A DNA stretch of 64,000 nucleotides. Source: Agromyces sp. H66. GTDB taxonomy: Bacteria > Actinomycetota > Actinomycetes > Actinomycetales > Microbacteriaceae. The notes beneath the pieces are model-generated. The model was not told the origin of the DNA and searched no databases. It saw only the letters and a list, made by a program, of their open reading frames with translations. Position 1 is the first letter of the stretch, and each line of letters starts with the position of its first letter. This document shows, in pieces, positions 19,612 through 28,483 of the stretch. Position numbers and translations under genes: made by a program. Location of the stretch: contig NZ_SJZG01000015.1 in assembly GCF_004959775.1 (NCBI RefSeq), forward strand, positions 23,014 through 87,013, given 5' to 3'.

Positions 19612-20226
19612 CTACGCGGTGGGCGCGCCGGCGGCCGGCATGCGCAACGGGATCAGGTCGCGGGGCGGCATGGGCGTGGTTCCGCGCACGACGACGATGG
19701 ACCGGAAGAGGTCTTCGACCTGGGCCGCGGCGGTCGGGTCGACCGCCGCCTCGCCGGCGATGACGCCGCGCAGGAACCATCGCGGGCCGTCCACGCCGAT
19801 GAAGCGCGCGAGGCGCATGTGGCCGGCCTGGCCCTCGCCCGCGGCGACGGGGATCTGGGCGAGCAGTTCGGGGCCGAAGGTTCCCTCGCGGACGGTGGTC
19901 GTGCCGCCCTGGCGCGCGATCTGCTCGGCGATCTGCGCGCGGATCTCGTGCCACAGCCCGCTCGACCGCGGCGCCGCGAACGGCTGCACCTGCAGGGTGG
20001 AGTTGGCGTAGTCGAGGCCGACGGCCACGACGCGCTTCGTGCCCTCCTCCACCTCGAGCCGGAGGTGGAGGCCCTCACGGGGCAGCACCTTCACGCCGCC
20101 GAGGTCGACGTAGGGCCGTACCGGATTCGCCTCCGCCTCGTCGAACGGGCCGGCCACCTCACGGTCGTCGGGCGCCGACTTGGGCTGGTCGACGGGGATG
20201 TCGTCGATGTTCTCGATGTCGCTCAC
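19612..20226 (-). CDS. DUF3710 domain-containing protein
   Basis: 204 residues, cytoplasmic, function unknown. Conserved actinobacterial features seen are RPYVDLGGVKVLPREGLHLRLEVEE, GPELLAQIPV and the RFIGVDGPRWFLRGVIAG segment near residues 135-152. The GTG start overlaps the dut stop as GTGA and has AGGAGTG five bases upstream, so translation is coupled to dut. The frame continues open upstream through dut, but that portion is out of character. Confidence 0.85.
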   Translation of the reverse strand: MSDIENIDDIPVDQPKSAPDDREVAGPFDEAEANPVRPYVDLGGVKVLPREGLHLRLEVEEGTKRVVAVGLDYANSTLQVQPFAAPRSSGLWHEIRAQIAEQIARQGGTTTVREGTFGPELLAQIPVAAGEGQAGHMRLARFIGVDGPRWFLRGVIAGEAAVDPTAAAQVEDLFRSIVVVRGTTPMPPRDLIPLRMPAAGAPTA

Positions 20227-20681
20227 GCGTTCACTCCTGACTTGTGCTCCCCGAATCCCGTCGATCCGAATCCACCCTCGCCGCGCAGGCTTCCGGGAAG
20301 CCGCTCGACCTCGACGAACCGAGCGCGGCTGACCGGCATCACGACGAGCTGGGCGATGCGATCGCCCGCCTCGATCGAATACGACTCGCTCGCGTCGGTG
20401 TTGAGCAGGGCCACCTTGATCTCGCCCCGATACCCGGCATCGACGGTACCGGGTGCATTCACGATCGTGATGCCGTGCTTGAAGGCGAGGCCGGACCGCG
20501 GCACGACGAAGGCGACATACCCGTCGGGCAGCGCGATCGCGACGCCGGTGCCCACCGTCGCACGCGCGCCAGGCGCGAGCACGACGGACTCGGCAGCGTG
20601 CAGATCGGCCCCCGCATCGCCGGGATGGGCGTAGGTCGGGAGGCGGTCGGCCGTGATCAGCACATCGACGGAATCGGTCAC
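20223..20681 (-). CDS. dut: dUTP diphosphatase
   Basis: 152 residues, homotrimeric dUTPase that hydrolyses dUTP to dUMP and PPi. Motifs in order: HPGDAGADLHA (1), VVPRSGLAFKHGI (2), GTVDAGYRGEIKVALLN (3), GDRIAQLVV (4) and the C-terminal RGEGGFGSTG (5). It is first in the dut-DUF3710-DUF3159 operon and divergent, with only 38 bases between, from the DUF3093 gene. Confidence 0.96.
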   Translation of the reverse strand: MTDSVDVLITADRLPTYAHPGDAGADLHAAESVVLAPGARATVGTGVAIALPDGYVAFVVPRSGLAFKHGITIVNAPGTVDAGYRGEIKVALLNTDASESYSIEAGDRIAQLVVMPVSRARFVEVERLPGSLRGEGGFGSTGFGEHKSGVNA

Positions 20682-20719
20682 TGTTCGAGGGTAGTGCAGA
20701 AGTCTGATCGAATAGAGCC

Positions 20720-21184
20720 ATGCCCGACTACCACGAGAAACTGTGGCCGACGCCCTGGATCTACCTCGCGACCCTGCTGCTCGTTCCCGCGAGCATCCTG
20801 GTGCTCGCGCCCGTCTCGATGCCCGCCGGCATCGCGACGGGGGTGATCCTCTACCTCGCCGTGGTCGGGTCGCTCACGATCACCTCGCCGGTCGTCGAGG
20901 TGCAGGAGGGGATGCTCCGCGCCGGTCGCGCCGAGATCTCGCTCGCGCACACGGGCGAGGCGATCCCCTCCTTCGATGCGGACGCCCGGGTCGAACGCGG
21001 CACCGGCCTCGATGCGCGGGCCTTCCTCGTCATCCGCGGATGGGTGCGGCCCGTCGTTCGGGTGCCGATCACCGACCCGGCCGACCCCACGCCGTACTGG
21101 CTGATCTCGACCCGCCGACCGAACGAACTGGCCGCCGCGATCAACGGATCGCGGCGGCCGGGCGGTGCGGAGCGCGACGTCTAG
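20720..21184 (+). CDS. DUF3093 domain-containing membrane protein
   Basis: 154 residues with two N-terminal membrane helices (about 12-55) and a soluble C-terminal domain ending in TDPADPTPYWLISTRRPNELAAAIN, the signature of DUF3093. Function unknown. It has no ribosome binding site, and its ATG sits directly after GAATAGAGCC, so it may be leaderless. Its TAG stop shares CTAG with the convergent DUF4193 stop. Confidence 0.85.
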   Translation: MPDYHEKLWPTPWIYLATLLLVPASILVLAPVSMPAGIATGVILYLAVVGSLTITSPVVEVQEGMLRAGRAEISLAHTGEAIPSFDADARVERGTGLDARAFLVIRGWVRPVVRVPITDPADPTPYWLISTRRPNELAAAINGSRRPGGAERDV

Positions 21185-21474
21185 GACGCGCACTCCAGGC
21201 AGATCGGGCCGAGCTTGGTCTCGTGGTCGATCTGCGAGCGATGCTTCACGAGGAAGCAGTTCACGCACGTGAACTCGTCAGCCTGGGGCGGAAGCACGAC
21301 GACGTCGAGCTCGACGTCGGAGAGATCGGCACCGGGCAGGTCGAAGCCTCCTGGGTTGTCGGCGTCATCGACATCCACCACTCCCGACATCTTGTCGGGG
21401 ACGCGCTCCTTGAGGGCCTCGATCGACTCGGAGTCGTCCTCGGTCTTCCGCGGTGCGTCGTAATCCGTTGCCAT
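21181..21474 (-). CDS. DUF4193 domain-containing protein
   Basis: 97 residues, small acidic actinobacterial protein of unknown function. It begins MATDYDAPRKTEDD and ends with a putative metal-binding pair of motifs (TCVNCFLVKHRSQ and PICLECAS), a CxxC...CxxC zinc-ribbon-like arrangement. Upstream in-frame codons are ignored because the family starts at this ATG. It is divergent from sepH, with a 195-base shared promoter region in which I see no other gene. Confidence 0.88.
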   Translation of the reverse strand: MATDYDAPRKTEDDSESIEALKERVPDKMSGVVDVDDADNPGGFDLPGADLSDVELDVVVLPPQADEFTCVNCFLVKHRSQIDHETKLGPICLECAS

Positions 21475-21669
21475 TCCCATCCATTTCTTCGGTGCCGATG
21501 ATTCGGCGGGCATAGTCTGCATCAATTCGGGTGCGTAAGCAAACCACTTGCGGCCACCCTGCAACCTGCTACGTGCTCAACTTCCGGCGCGCCCGTGCTA
21601 TTCCCGGCGGCGCCTTCCACGGCATGGCATCCTTGGGCGGAGACGATGGCACGGAAGGGCTTTGTCGCG

Positions 21670-22752
21670 ATGCAGGAACTCAAGGTAATCGGAGTCGAGA
21701 ACGGCGCGTTGCTCGCCGCGTCCGACGATGGAGCGCGCTTCCGGATCGAGATCGACGAGGTGCTGCAGTCCCGGATCCGGCAGGCGCAGCCCGAGACTCA
21801 CACGGGGCCCAAACCCTCGCCCCGCGAGGTGCAGTCCCTCATCCGCTCCGGCCTGTCGGCCGAGGACGTCGCGCAGGTCACCGGCGCGTCGATCGACTAC
21901 ATCCGTCGATTCGAGGGCCCCGTGCTCGCCGAGCGCGAGCACATCGTGACCTCCGCCCTGGCCGTGCCCGTGCACGTCGCGGCCGAGGTCGACCCCGCCG
22001 ACGACCCGGCCACGTTCGGCAGCGTCATCCGCGAGCGCCTCGCGAAGCTGGGCGTGCACGGCGAACGCTGGGCCAGCTGGAAGGACGAGGAACGCGGCTG
22101 GATCGTCAAGCTCGAGTTCACGGCCGACACCATCGACCACGACGCCCGCTGGGGTTTCGAGCCGCGCACGCAGGCGCTGCATCCACTGAACTCCGAGGCC
22201 ACCACGCTCTCGCAGCAGGGCGAACTGAAGGGCGGACTGATTCCGCGGCTGCGCGCGGTCGCGCCCGACGCCGCTGAGCCGACCCGCTTCGACAGCGGGG
22301 CGTTCACGTTCGAGGAGACCGATCAGGGCGAGTTCGACACCGCGCCGCACCTCGAGCCCCTGCCGTATGCGCGCACGACGCCCGCGGCGTCGAGCCCCGC
22401 GGTGGCGCGTGCGGCGATCAAGCGGGCCGACGAGCCGAAGCCGACGCTCGGCGAGACGGCGGACCTGCTCGAGGCGCTCCGCCGGCGGCGCGGCGAACGC
22501 GAGGCCGCCGGAGCCGACGCCGAGCGGCCGGCCGCACCCGTACCGGAGCCTGCGGCGCCGGCCGCCGAGACACCGGCGGTGCCCGAGGCCAAGCCGGCGA
22601 GCGACGACAAGCCCGGAACGGGTGCCCGCACGCTCTGGGGCGGCAAGCCGGCCGGCGCCCCGGCCACTCGTCCGGCGAAGAAGGGGCGCGCCTCGATGCC
22701 GAGCTGGGACGAGATCGTCTTCGGCGCGCGCAGCGACGACGACCTGGCCTGA
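21670..22752 (+). CDS. sepH: Septation protein SepH
   Basis: 360 residues. SepH is an actinobacterial FtsZ regulator that stimulates Z-ring assembly. The N-terminal DUF3071 domain (MQELKVIGVENGALLAASDD through about residue 170) contains a helix-turn-helix (SPREVQSLIRSGLSAEDVAQ). The C-terminal half is a low-complexity Ala/Pro/Glu-rich linker ending in the short conserved RASMPSWDEIVFG segment near 340-352. The start is the ATG at 21670 after GGAAGGG, not an earlier in-frame ATG, because the family begins there. Confidence 0.92.
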   Translation: MQELKVIGVENGALLAASDDGARFRIEIDEVLQSRIRQAQPETHTGPKPSPREVQSLIRSGLSAEDVAQVTGASIDYIRRFEGPVLAEREHIVTSALAVPVHVAAEVDPADDPATFGSVIRERLAKLGVHGERWASWKDEERGWIVKLEFTADTIDHDARWGFEPRTQALHPLNSEATTLSQQGELKGGLIPRLRAVAPDAAEPTRFDSGAFTFEETDQGEFDTAPHLEPLPYARTTPAASSPAVARAAIKRADEPKPTLGETADLLEALRRRRGEREAAGADAERPAAPVPEPAAPAAETPAVPEAKPASDDKPGTGARTLWGGKPAGAPATRPAKKGRASMPSWDEIVFGARSDDDLA

Positions 22753-22819
22753 TCGCCGGCGTTCGAGGCATCCGCCCGCCCGGGCCTGCGACGAACGCAT
22801 CGCTCCCGCGTCAGAAATG

Positions 22820-22885
22820 GCGGATATACGATCCGACGCGCCGTGAGATCCGGCCTCGCCTCGGCGTGCCGGATCGTATATCCGC
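22820..22885. repeat. Long inverted repeat / hairpin downstream of sepH
   Basis: GCGGATATACGATCCG (22820-22835) and its exact reverse complement (22870-22885) are separated by 34 bases, and pairing continues inward with a few mismatches. The AT-rich arms stand out in GC-rich DNA, and there is no T tract. It may be a terminator, a repeat-family member or an operator pair. The remainder of 22753-22960 shows nothing else. Confidence 0.75.
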
Positions 22886-22960
22886 AGGAAGGTGCACCGG
22901 CGTGTGGGCCGCCCGCCAGTCCGGATGCCACGACCACTCGTGAGCCACGGTGCGCGGTGC

Positions 22961-22982
22961 TACCATTCGAACATACATTCGA
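22961..22982 (+). promoter_or_regulatory. LexA-type SOS box overlapping a promoter
   Basis: TCGAAC-ATAC-ATTCGA (22967-22982) differs at one position from the actinobacterial LexA consensus TCGAAC-N4-GTTCGA. It abuts a -10-like TACCAT (22961-22966), so bound repressor would cover the transcription start. Confidence 0.65.
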
Positions 22983-22998
22983 ACGGGTGGAGGTCGGC

Positions 22999-23283
22999 AT
23001 GCCACGGGTGCAGGAGGCCGTCGAGGTCTGGACGAGCGCCGCTGGTGAGCCCGAGCGGCTCGTGTGGCGAGCACGCCGGTACCGCGTCACCGACATGCCG
23101 ACCGCGCTGGTGGGCCCGTGCGACTGGTGGGGTCCCTTCTCGGGCCACGACGTCTCCCCCGGCCGCGTGCCGCTCTCCATCTCGGGCTGGCGGTTCCAGG
23201 CGAGCGCCGACGACGGCGAGACGCACGTGTTCGACGTCGAGCACGACGGCGCGCACTGGCAGCTCGTGCGGGTGTACGACTGA
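22999..23283 (+). CDS. Small protein, DUF6504-like, probably SOS regulated
   Basis: 94 residues, cytoplasmic. The pattern EVWTS-AGEPERLVWRARRYRVTD...PCDWWGPF...WRFQASADDGETHVFDVEHDGAHWQLVRVYD resembles DUF6504, a small family that, as I recall it, often lies beside the mutasome genes imuB/dnaE2. No such gene is adjacent here. GGAGGT stands five bases before the ATG. A LexA-type box lies 17-32 bases upstream of the start. The open frame extends further upstream through the promoter, but that part is not expected to be translated. Family assignment is from memory. Confidence 0.7.
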   Translation: MPRVQEAVEVWTSAAGEPERLVWRARRYRVTDMPTALVGPCDWWGPFSGHDVSPGRVPLSISGWRFQASADDGETHVFDVEHDGAHWQLVRVYD

Positions 23284-23284
23284 G

Positions 23285-24562
23285 CTAGGCGGACTTCTCC
23301 GCGCGGCGGGGCTTGTGCGGCACTATGGTCGGCGCGGCGTTGTCGAGCACCGCGGCCTTCGTGACGACGACTCGCGCGACGCCGGTGGACGACGGCACCT
23401 CGAACATGATCGGTCCGAGCACCTCCTCCATGATGGCGCGCAGGCCCCGGGCCCCGGTCTGACGCAGCACCGCGAGGTCGGCGATGGCCTCGAGGGCGGC
23501 CTGCTCGAAGTCGAGTTCGACGCCGTCGAGCTCGAACATGCGCTGGTACTGGCGCACGAGCGCGTTGCGCGGCACCGTGAGGATCTCCATGAGCGCATCG
23601 CGATCGAGCGGCATCACGGTGGCGACCACGGGCAGCCGGCCGATGAACTCGGGGATGAGGCCGTACTTGTGCAGGTCTTCGGGCAGCACCTCGCTGAAGA
23701 TGTCGGCCTCGTCCTCCTTGCTGTGCAGGGGGGCGCCGAAGCCGATGCCGCGCTTGCCGGCCCGCGACGAGATGATGTCTTCCAGACCCGCGAATGCGCC
23801 CGCCACGATGAACAGCACGTTCGTCGTGTCGATCTGGATGAACTCCTGGTGCGGGTGCTTGCGTCCGCCCTGCGGCGGCACGGATGCCACGGTGCCCTCG
23901 AGGATCTTCAGCAACGCCTGCTGCACGCCCTCGCCCGAGACATCCCTCGTGATCGACGGGTTCTCGGCCTTGCGGGCGATCTTGTCGATCTCGTCGATGT
24001 AGATGATGCCGGTCTCGGCTCGCTTGACGTCGTAGTCGGCGGCCTGGATGAGCTTGAGGAGGATGTTCTCGACATCCTCGCCGACGTACCCGGCCTCGGT
24101 GAGGGCCGTGGCATCGGCGACGGCGAAGGGCACGTTGAGCTGCTTCGCCAAGGTCTGCGCGAGGTAGGTCTTGCCGCAGCCCGTCGGGCCGATGAGCAGG
24201 ATGTTCGACTTCGCGATCTCGACGTCGTCGTGCGCGCGGTCGGCCGAGGTGAGGGTCGTGCGGGCGCGCACGCGCTTGTAGTGGTTGTAGACCGCGACGG
24301 CGAGCGCCTTCTTCGCGGCCTCCTGCCCGATGACGTACTCCTCGAGGAAGGCGAAGATCTCCTTGGGCTTCGGCAGCTCGAACTCGCCGGACTCGGTCTC
24401 GCCCGCCTCGGCGAGTCGCTCCTCGATGATCTCGTTGCAGAGCTCGACGCACTCGTCGCAGATGTAGACCCCGGGTCCGGCGATGAGCTGCTGGACCTGC
24501 TTCTGACTCTTTCCGCAGAAGGAGCACTTGAGCAGATCGGCGCTCTCCCCGATGCGTGCCAT
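23285..24562 (-). CDS. clpX: ATP-dependent Clp protease ATP-binding subunit ClpX
   Basis: 425 residues, AAA+ unfoldase feeding ClpP1P2. The N-terminal zinc finger is CSFCGKS...[10 protein letters not shown] (residues about 14-41). Walker A GPTGCGKT is near 125-132, the pore loop GYVG near 160, Walker B IIYIDEID near 190, and the ClpP-docking IGF loop lies in [10 protein letters not shown]. All functional residues are present. It is the last gene of tig-clpP1-clpP2-clpX, but a strong hairpin separates it from clpP2, so it may have its own promoter. Confidence 0.97.
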   Translation of the reverse strand: MARIGESADLLKCSFCGKSQKQVQQLIAGPGVYICDECVELCNEIIEERLAEAGETESGEFELPKPKEIFAFLEEYVIGQEAAKKALAVAVYNHYKRVRARTTLTSADRAHDDVEIAKSNILLIGPTGCGKTYLAQTLAKQLNVPFAVADATALTEAGYVGEDVENILLKLIQAADYDVKRAETGIIYIDEIDKIARKAENPSITRDVSGEGVQQALLKILEGTVASVPPQGGRKHPHQEFIQIDTTNVLFIVAGAFAGLEDIISSRAGKRGIGFGAPLHSKEDEADIFSEVLPEDLHKYGLIPEFIGRLPVVATVMPLDRDALMEILTVPRNALVRQYQRMFELDGVELDFEQAALEAIADLAVLRQTGARGLRAIMEEVLGPIMFEVPSSTGVARVVVTKAAVLDNAAPTIVPHKPRRAEKSA

Positions 24563-24731
24563 CGAACCCTCCCTGTCGACGAGTCTGATTCGAGCCTAGC
24601 CCGAGAACCGGGGCATGCGGCATGACGCGCCCGGATTGGCAGGCGCGAGTGGTTCGCGGTCCGCGAACCGTCGAGGCGCGCACCGGATCCGCGCACCGAC
24701 GGGGCATCCGACCCACGGAGCCGACATGCGA

Positions 24732-24773
24732 CGAGGCGGGTGACCCGTCCCGTGGGACCGGTCACCCGCCTCG
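24732..24773 (-). terminator. Terminator after clpP2
   Basis: CGAGGCGGGTGACC and GGTCACCCGCCTCG form a perfect 14-bp stem immediately past the clpP2 stop. No other feature is seen in 24563-24731 apart from the expected clpX leader. Confidence 0.8.
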
Positions 24774-24787
24774 GGTCGGCGCGTCGG

Positions 24788-25471
24788 CTAGCGCGTGAGC
24801 GCGGGAACGCTCTTGCGCGACGAGAGCACCTGGTCGATGAGGCCGTACTCGAGCGACTCCTCGGCCGACAGGATCTTGTCGCGGTCGATGTCGTTGTTCA
24901 CCTGCTCCTTGGTGCGGTTCGAGTGCCGCGAGAGCGTCTCCTCGAGCCAGGTGCGCATGCGCATGATCTCGGCCGCCTGGATCTCGATGTCGGATGCCTG
25001 GCCGTGACCGGCCTCGCCCATGGCCGGCTGGTGGATGAGCACCCGGGCGTTCGGCAGCGCGAGGCGCTTGCCGGGCGTGCCGGCCGCCGCGATGACGGCC
25101 GCCGCCGACGCGGCCTGGCCGAGCACGACGGTCTGGATCTCGGGACGGATGTACTGCATCGTGTCGTAGATCGCGGTCATGGCCGTGAACGAACCGCCCG
25201 GCGAGTTGATGTAGAGGATGATGTCGCGGTCGGGATCCATCGACTCGAGCACCAGGAGCTGGGCCATGATGTCGTCGGCCGATGCGTCGTCGACCTGCAC
25301 GCCGAGGAAGATGATGCGGTCCTCGAAGAGCTTCGCGTACGGGTCCTGGCGCTTGTAGCCGTAGGCCGTGCGCTCCTCGAAGCTCGGCAGGATGTAGCGC
25401 GAACCCGGCGCCTGCATGCCGCTGAATGCGGTGCCGCCGAAGGCAGGGCCACTAGAAGTAGGTACTGACAT
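24788..25471 (-). CDS. clpP2: ATP-dependent Clp protease proteolytic subunit (ClpP2)
   Basis: 227 residues. Serine peptidase of the heteromeric ClpP1P2 barrel. The catalytic Ser is in GQAASAAAV near residue 121, His in IHQPAMG near 146, and the Asp follows in NNDIDRDK. The N-terminus carries a propeptide-like extension (about 40 residues) before FEDRIIFLGVQ. It lies 26 bases downstream of clpP1. Confidence 0.95.
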   Translation of the reverse strand: MSVPTSSGPAFGGTAFSGMQAPGSRYILPSFEERTAYGYKRQDPYAKLFEDRIIFLGVQVDDASADDIMAQLLVLESMDPDRDIILYINSPGGSFTAMTAIYDTMQYIRPEIQTVVLGQAASAAAVIAAAGTPGKRLALPNARVLIHQPAMGEAGHGQASDIEIQAAEIMRMRTWLEETLSRHSNRTKEQVNNDIDRDKILSAEESLEYGLIDQVLSSRKSVPALTR

Positions 25472-25497
25472 TCGCTCGTTCTCTCTTCTCTGGATGC

Positions 25498-26085
25498 TTA
25501 CGCCTGGTCGGTTCCGCCGCCGCCGGACACGTCGAGGGCCGACTCGCGGATGTGGTCGACGAAGCCGTATTCGAGCGCTTCCTGCGCGTTGAACCAGCGG
25601 TCGCGGTCGCCGTCGGCGTTGATCTGCTCGACGGTCTTGCCGGTCTGCGCGGCGGTGATCTCGGCGAGACGGCGCTTCATGTCGAGGATGAGCTGCGCCT
25701 GGGTCTGGATGTCGCTCGCCGTGCCGCCGAAGCCGCCGTGCGGCTGGTGCAGCAGCACGCGCGCGTTGGGCGTGATGTAGCGCTTGCCCTTGGTGCCCGC
25801 GGTGAGCAGGAGCTGGCCCATCGACGCCGCCATGCCGATGCCGACGGTGACGATGTCGTTCGGCACGAACTGCATGGTGTCGTAGATCGCCATGCCGGCC
25901 GTGATCGACCCGCCGGGCGAGTTGACGTAGAGGTAGATGTCCTTCTTGGGGTCCTCGGCGGCCAGGAGCAGCAGCTTCGCCGCGATCTCGTTGGCGTTCT
26001 CGTCACGAACCTCGGAACCCAGCCAGATGATGCGGTCCTTCAGCAGTCGATCGAAAACACCGGGGCTGGGTGTCACTTCGGCCAT
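25498..26085 (-). CDS. clpP1: ATP-dependent Clp protease proteolytic subunit (ClpP1)
   Basis: 195 residues from the preferred ATG, which has CGGAG six bases upstream; a GTG ten codons earlier is possible but lacks such a site. The catalytic Ser is in [11 protein letters not shown] near residue 88, His in [10 protein letters not shown], and Asp in ADGDRDRW. It pairs with ClpP2 to form the actinobacterial ClpP1P2 protease, essential in many relatives. The C-terminal tail is Gly-rich. Confidence 0.95.
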   Translation of the reverse strand: MAEVTPSPGVFDRLLKDRIIWLGSEVRDENANEIAAKLLLLAAEDPKKDIYLYVNSPGGSITAGMAIYDTMQFVPNDIVTVGIGMAASMGQLLLTAGTKGKRYITPNARVLLHQPHGGFGGTASDIQTQAQLILDMKRRLAEITAAQTGKTVEQINADGDRDRWFNAQEALEYGFVDHIRESALDVSGGGGTDQA

Positions 26086-26158
26086 GTGTCGCTCCGTTTC
26101 GGTTGTCGCGTTCACTCGAATCTATCCGGTGCAACACGCGCCGACGGGGCTGTTCGCC

Positions 26159-26641
26159 CTAGGCGGATGCCCCGAGCTCCGTCGCGTATGCCGCGAGCGA
26201 CACGCGGTAGCGCGGAAGGTGCGCCGCGAGTGCGAGGAGCGCCTCGGATGCCGCGCGGCGGGGGTCGCCCGCGTCGACCCGGGCCAGCGCTCGAAATGCG
26301 ACGACGGCGTCGTGGAGGTCGCCGGCGTCGGCCTCGACGGCGTCGAGGAGTGCGATCGACTCGGTGGGCCGACCGAGGTTGCGGATCGTCGACGCGAGCT
26401 GGATATGCGCCTGCACGCGCTCGGAGCCGTCGAGTCCCCGGTCGAGCGCCTCCCGGTAGAGGGTCTCGGCCTCCGCCTCGAGGCCGGCCGAATCGCGGGC
26501 TCCCGCGCGTTCGAACAACGCGATCGGGTCGCCGGCGGACCGCTCGGCGGCGAGCGCGTCGATGCGGCGGATCACCTCGTCGTCGCCGAGTTCGTCCGCG
26601 GCCGACCACACGGCGTCCACACGGTGCTGCCAGTCGTCCAT
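26159..26641 (-). CDS. Tetratricopeptide repeat protein
   Basis: 160 residues, all-helical and acidic. TPR-like repeats run from about residue 40 to 140 (AGLEAEAETLYREALDRGLDGSERVQAHIQLASTIRNLG is the clearest, with the next around TESIALLDAVEADAGD). It resembles the small stand-alone TPR_5 group. A protein-protein role is likely; the partner is unknown. The ATG follows AGGAG. It sits between tig and clpP1 on the same strand, which may hint at a chaperone-linked job, but a terminator separates it from tig. Confidence 0.8.
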   Translation of the reverse strand: MDDWQHRVDAVWSAADELGDDEVIRRIDALAAERSAGDPIALFERAGARDSAGLEAEAETLYREALDRGLDGSERVQAHIQLASTIRNLGRPTESIALLDAVEADAGDLHDAVVAFRALARVDAGDPRRAASEALLALAAHLPRYRVSLAAYATELGASA

Positions 26642-26693
26642 CGGACTCCTCTCTCGGCGGATGGTGGTTCGACCGTATCGCCCGGCGACGACG

Positions 26694-26725
26694 GAGGGCC
26701 GGATGCCCCGTGGCATCCGGCCCTC
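26694..26725 (-). terminator. Terminator after tig
   Basis: GAGGGCCGGATGCC and GGCATCCGGCCCTC form a perfect 14-bp stem with a CCGT loop, 15 bases past the trigger factor stop. The stem itself contains the frequent GGATGCC word. Confidence 0.8.
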
Positions 26726-26739
26726 GCGTGCGATGGCGA

Positions 26740-28167
26740 CTACTCGGCGTCGGCCTTCTTGGCCGCACGCTTGCGTGCCGGCTTCTTCTTCTCCTCCGCG
26801 GGAGCCTCGGCGGGCTCCTCCGCGGCGTTCTCGGGCTGCTCGCCTTCGGCCTCGGCTTCGGCTTCGGCTTCGGCGGCGTCGTCGGACTCGGCCACGGCCG
26901 TGAACTCGGAGAGGTCGACGGCGTTGCCCGCGGCATCCGTGACCTTGACCTTGCCGAGCGCGATCGCGAGCGCTTTGTTGCGCGCGACCTCGCCGACCAT
27001 GGCGGGGATCTGGCCGTTCTGGCTGAGGACCTGCACGAACTCGTTGGGGTCCATGCCGTACTGGGCGGCGCCCTGCACGAGGTACTGGGTGAGCTCGTCC
27101 TGGCTCACCTGCACCTGCTCGGCCTCGGCGATCTTGTCGAGCACGATCTGCGTCTTGAACGCCTTGGTGCTGGACTCGGTGACCTCAGCGCGGTGCTCGT
27201 CGTCTTCGAGGCGACCCTCGGACTCGAGGTGGCGGTGCACCTCGTCCTCGATGACGCTGTCGGCGACGGGCACGTCGACGAGTTCGAGGAGCTTCTCGAC
27301 GAGGAGGTCGCGGGCCTGGGTGCCCTGCCCGAACGACTTGTTGCGCGCGACCTGCTGCTTCAGGCTCTCGGTGAGCTCGTCGAGCGTGTCGAACTCGCTC
27401 GCGATCTGCGCGAAGTCGTCGTCGGCGGCGGGCAGCTCGCGCTCCTTGACGGCGCCGATGGTGACGGTGATCTCGGCGGTCTCGCCCTCGTGGTCGCCGC
27501 CCAGGAGCTTCGACTCGAACGTGGTGGTCTCACCGGCGGTGAGCGACTCGAGCGCCTCGTCGATGCCCTCGAGCAGTTCGCCCGAGCCGAGCTCGTAGGA
27601 GATGCCGCTGGCGGTGTCGACCTCGGTGCCGTCGATGGTGGCGACGAGGTCGAGGGTCACGAAGTCGCCCGTGGTCGCGGGGCGGTCGACCGTGATGAGG
27701 GTGCCGAAGCGGCTGCGGAGGCGCTCGAGCTCGGCCTCGACCTCGTCGTCGCCCACCTCGACCGAGTCGACCGTGAGCTCGAGGCCCGCGTAGTCGGGGA
27801 GCTCCACGTCGGGGCGCACGTCGACCTCGATGGCCAGCAGCAGGTCGCCCGTGAAGTCCTTCTCGCTCGGCCATTCGACGATGTCGGCCTCGGGTCGGCC
27901 GAGCGGGCGGAGCTCGTGCTCGGTGACCGCGGCGCGGTAGAAGCCGTCGAGGCCCTCGTTCACCGCGTGCTCGAGCACGGCGGCCTTGCCGACCCGCTGG
28001 TCGATGATGGGCGGCGGCACCTTGCCCTTGCGGAAGCCGGGCACGTTGATCTGCTCGGCGATGTGCTCGTAGGCGTGGGTGATGCTGGGCTTCAGCTCCT
28101 CGGGCGTCACCGAGATGGTGAGCTTGGCGCGCGTGGGGCTCAGCTTCTCAACCGAAGTGGTCGGCAT
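26740..28167 (-). CDS. tig: Trigger factor (ribosome-associated peptidyl-prolyl isomerase)
   Basis: 475 residues. The N-terminal ribosome-binding domain carries the docking signature [10 protein letters not shown] near residues 44-53. The FKBP-type PPIase domain lies about 155-245 and the C-terminal chaperone domain after it. The tail is first acidic ([14 protein letters not shown]) and then Lys/Arg-rich, as in other actinobacteria. It folds nascent chains at the exit tunnel. Position upstream of clpP1P2-clpX is conserved. tRNA-Pro lies immediately upstream, pointing the same way. Confidence 0.96.
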   Translation of the reverse strand: MPTTSVEKLSPTRAKLTISVTPEELKPSITHAYEHIAEQINVPGFRKGKVPPPIIDQRVGKAAVLEHAVNEGLDGFYRAAVTEHELRPLGRPEADIVEWPSEKDFTGDLLLAIEVDVRPDVELPDYAGLELTVDSVEVGDDEVEAELERLRSRFGTLITVDRPATTGDFVTLDLVATIDGTEVDTASGISYELGSGELLEGIDEALESLTAGETTTFESKLLGGDHEGETAEITVTIGAVKERELPAADDDFAQIASEFDTLDELTESLKQQVARNKSFGQGTQARDLLVEKLLELVDVPVADSVIEDEVHRHLESEGRLEDDEHRAEVTESSTKAFKTQIVLDKIAEAEQVQVSQDELTQYLVQGAAQYGMDPNEFVQVLSQNGQIPAMVGEVARNKALAIALGKVKVTDAAGNAVDLSEFTAVAESDDAAEAEAEAEAEGEQPENAAEEPAEAPAEEKKKPARKRAAKKADAE

Positions 28168-28218
28168 GTGGAAGATCTCCTGTTGTGTGGAAGTTCGTGT
28201 CGAGCCGCTGGCGACTCG

Positions 28219-28292
28219 TCGGGGCGACAGGATTCGAACCTGCGACCTCCCGCTCCCAAAGCGGGCGCTCTACCAAGCTGAGCTACGCCCCG
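28219..28292 (-). tRNA. tRNA-Pro(TGG)
   Basis: The minus strand has acceptor CGGGGCG/CGCCCCG, anticodon stem CCCGC/GCGGG with loop TTTGGGA (TGG), T-loop GTTCGAATC and discriminator A. CCA is not encoded. It is transcribed toward tig and may share its transcript. Confidence 0.95.
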
Positions 28293-28483
28293 AGTCGCTG
28301 ACTCAACTCGTCGAACCATCCGCACGGGCACGCCGAAGCACGCCGAGGCACGGATGGACCCACGAAAGTCTACTGCACGGGCGACCCCGCCGGCGCGGGC
28401 GGGAGCCGACCTCGGCGGTGACCCCCGAACGGGCGCTGTGGATGATCCGACGATGCGGCGCCCGCGCGTGGGAGAGTGTGCGC

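Noticed and set aside
22820..22885. CRISPR or phage attachment site
   Set aside because: There is only one inverted pair with no spacers and no cas or integrase genes; kept as an unexplained hairpin.
24563..24731. Small gene in the clpX-clpP2 gap
   Set aside because: No open frame with a ribosome binding site or leaderless pattern; only the clpP2 terminator and clpX leader are seen.
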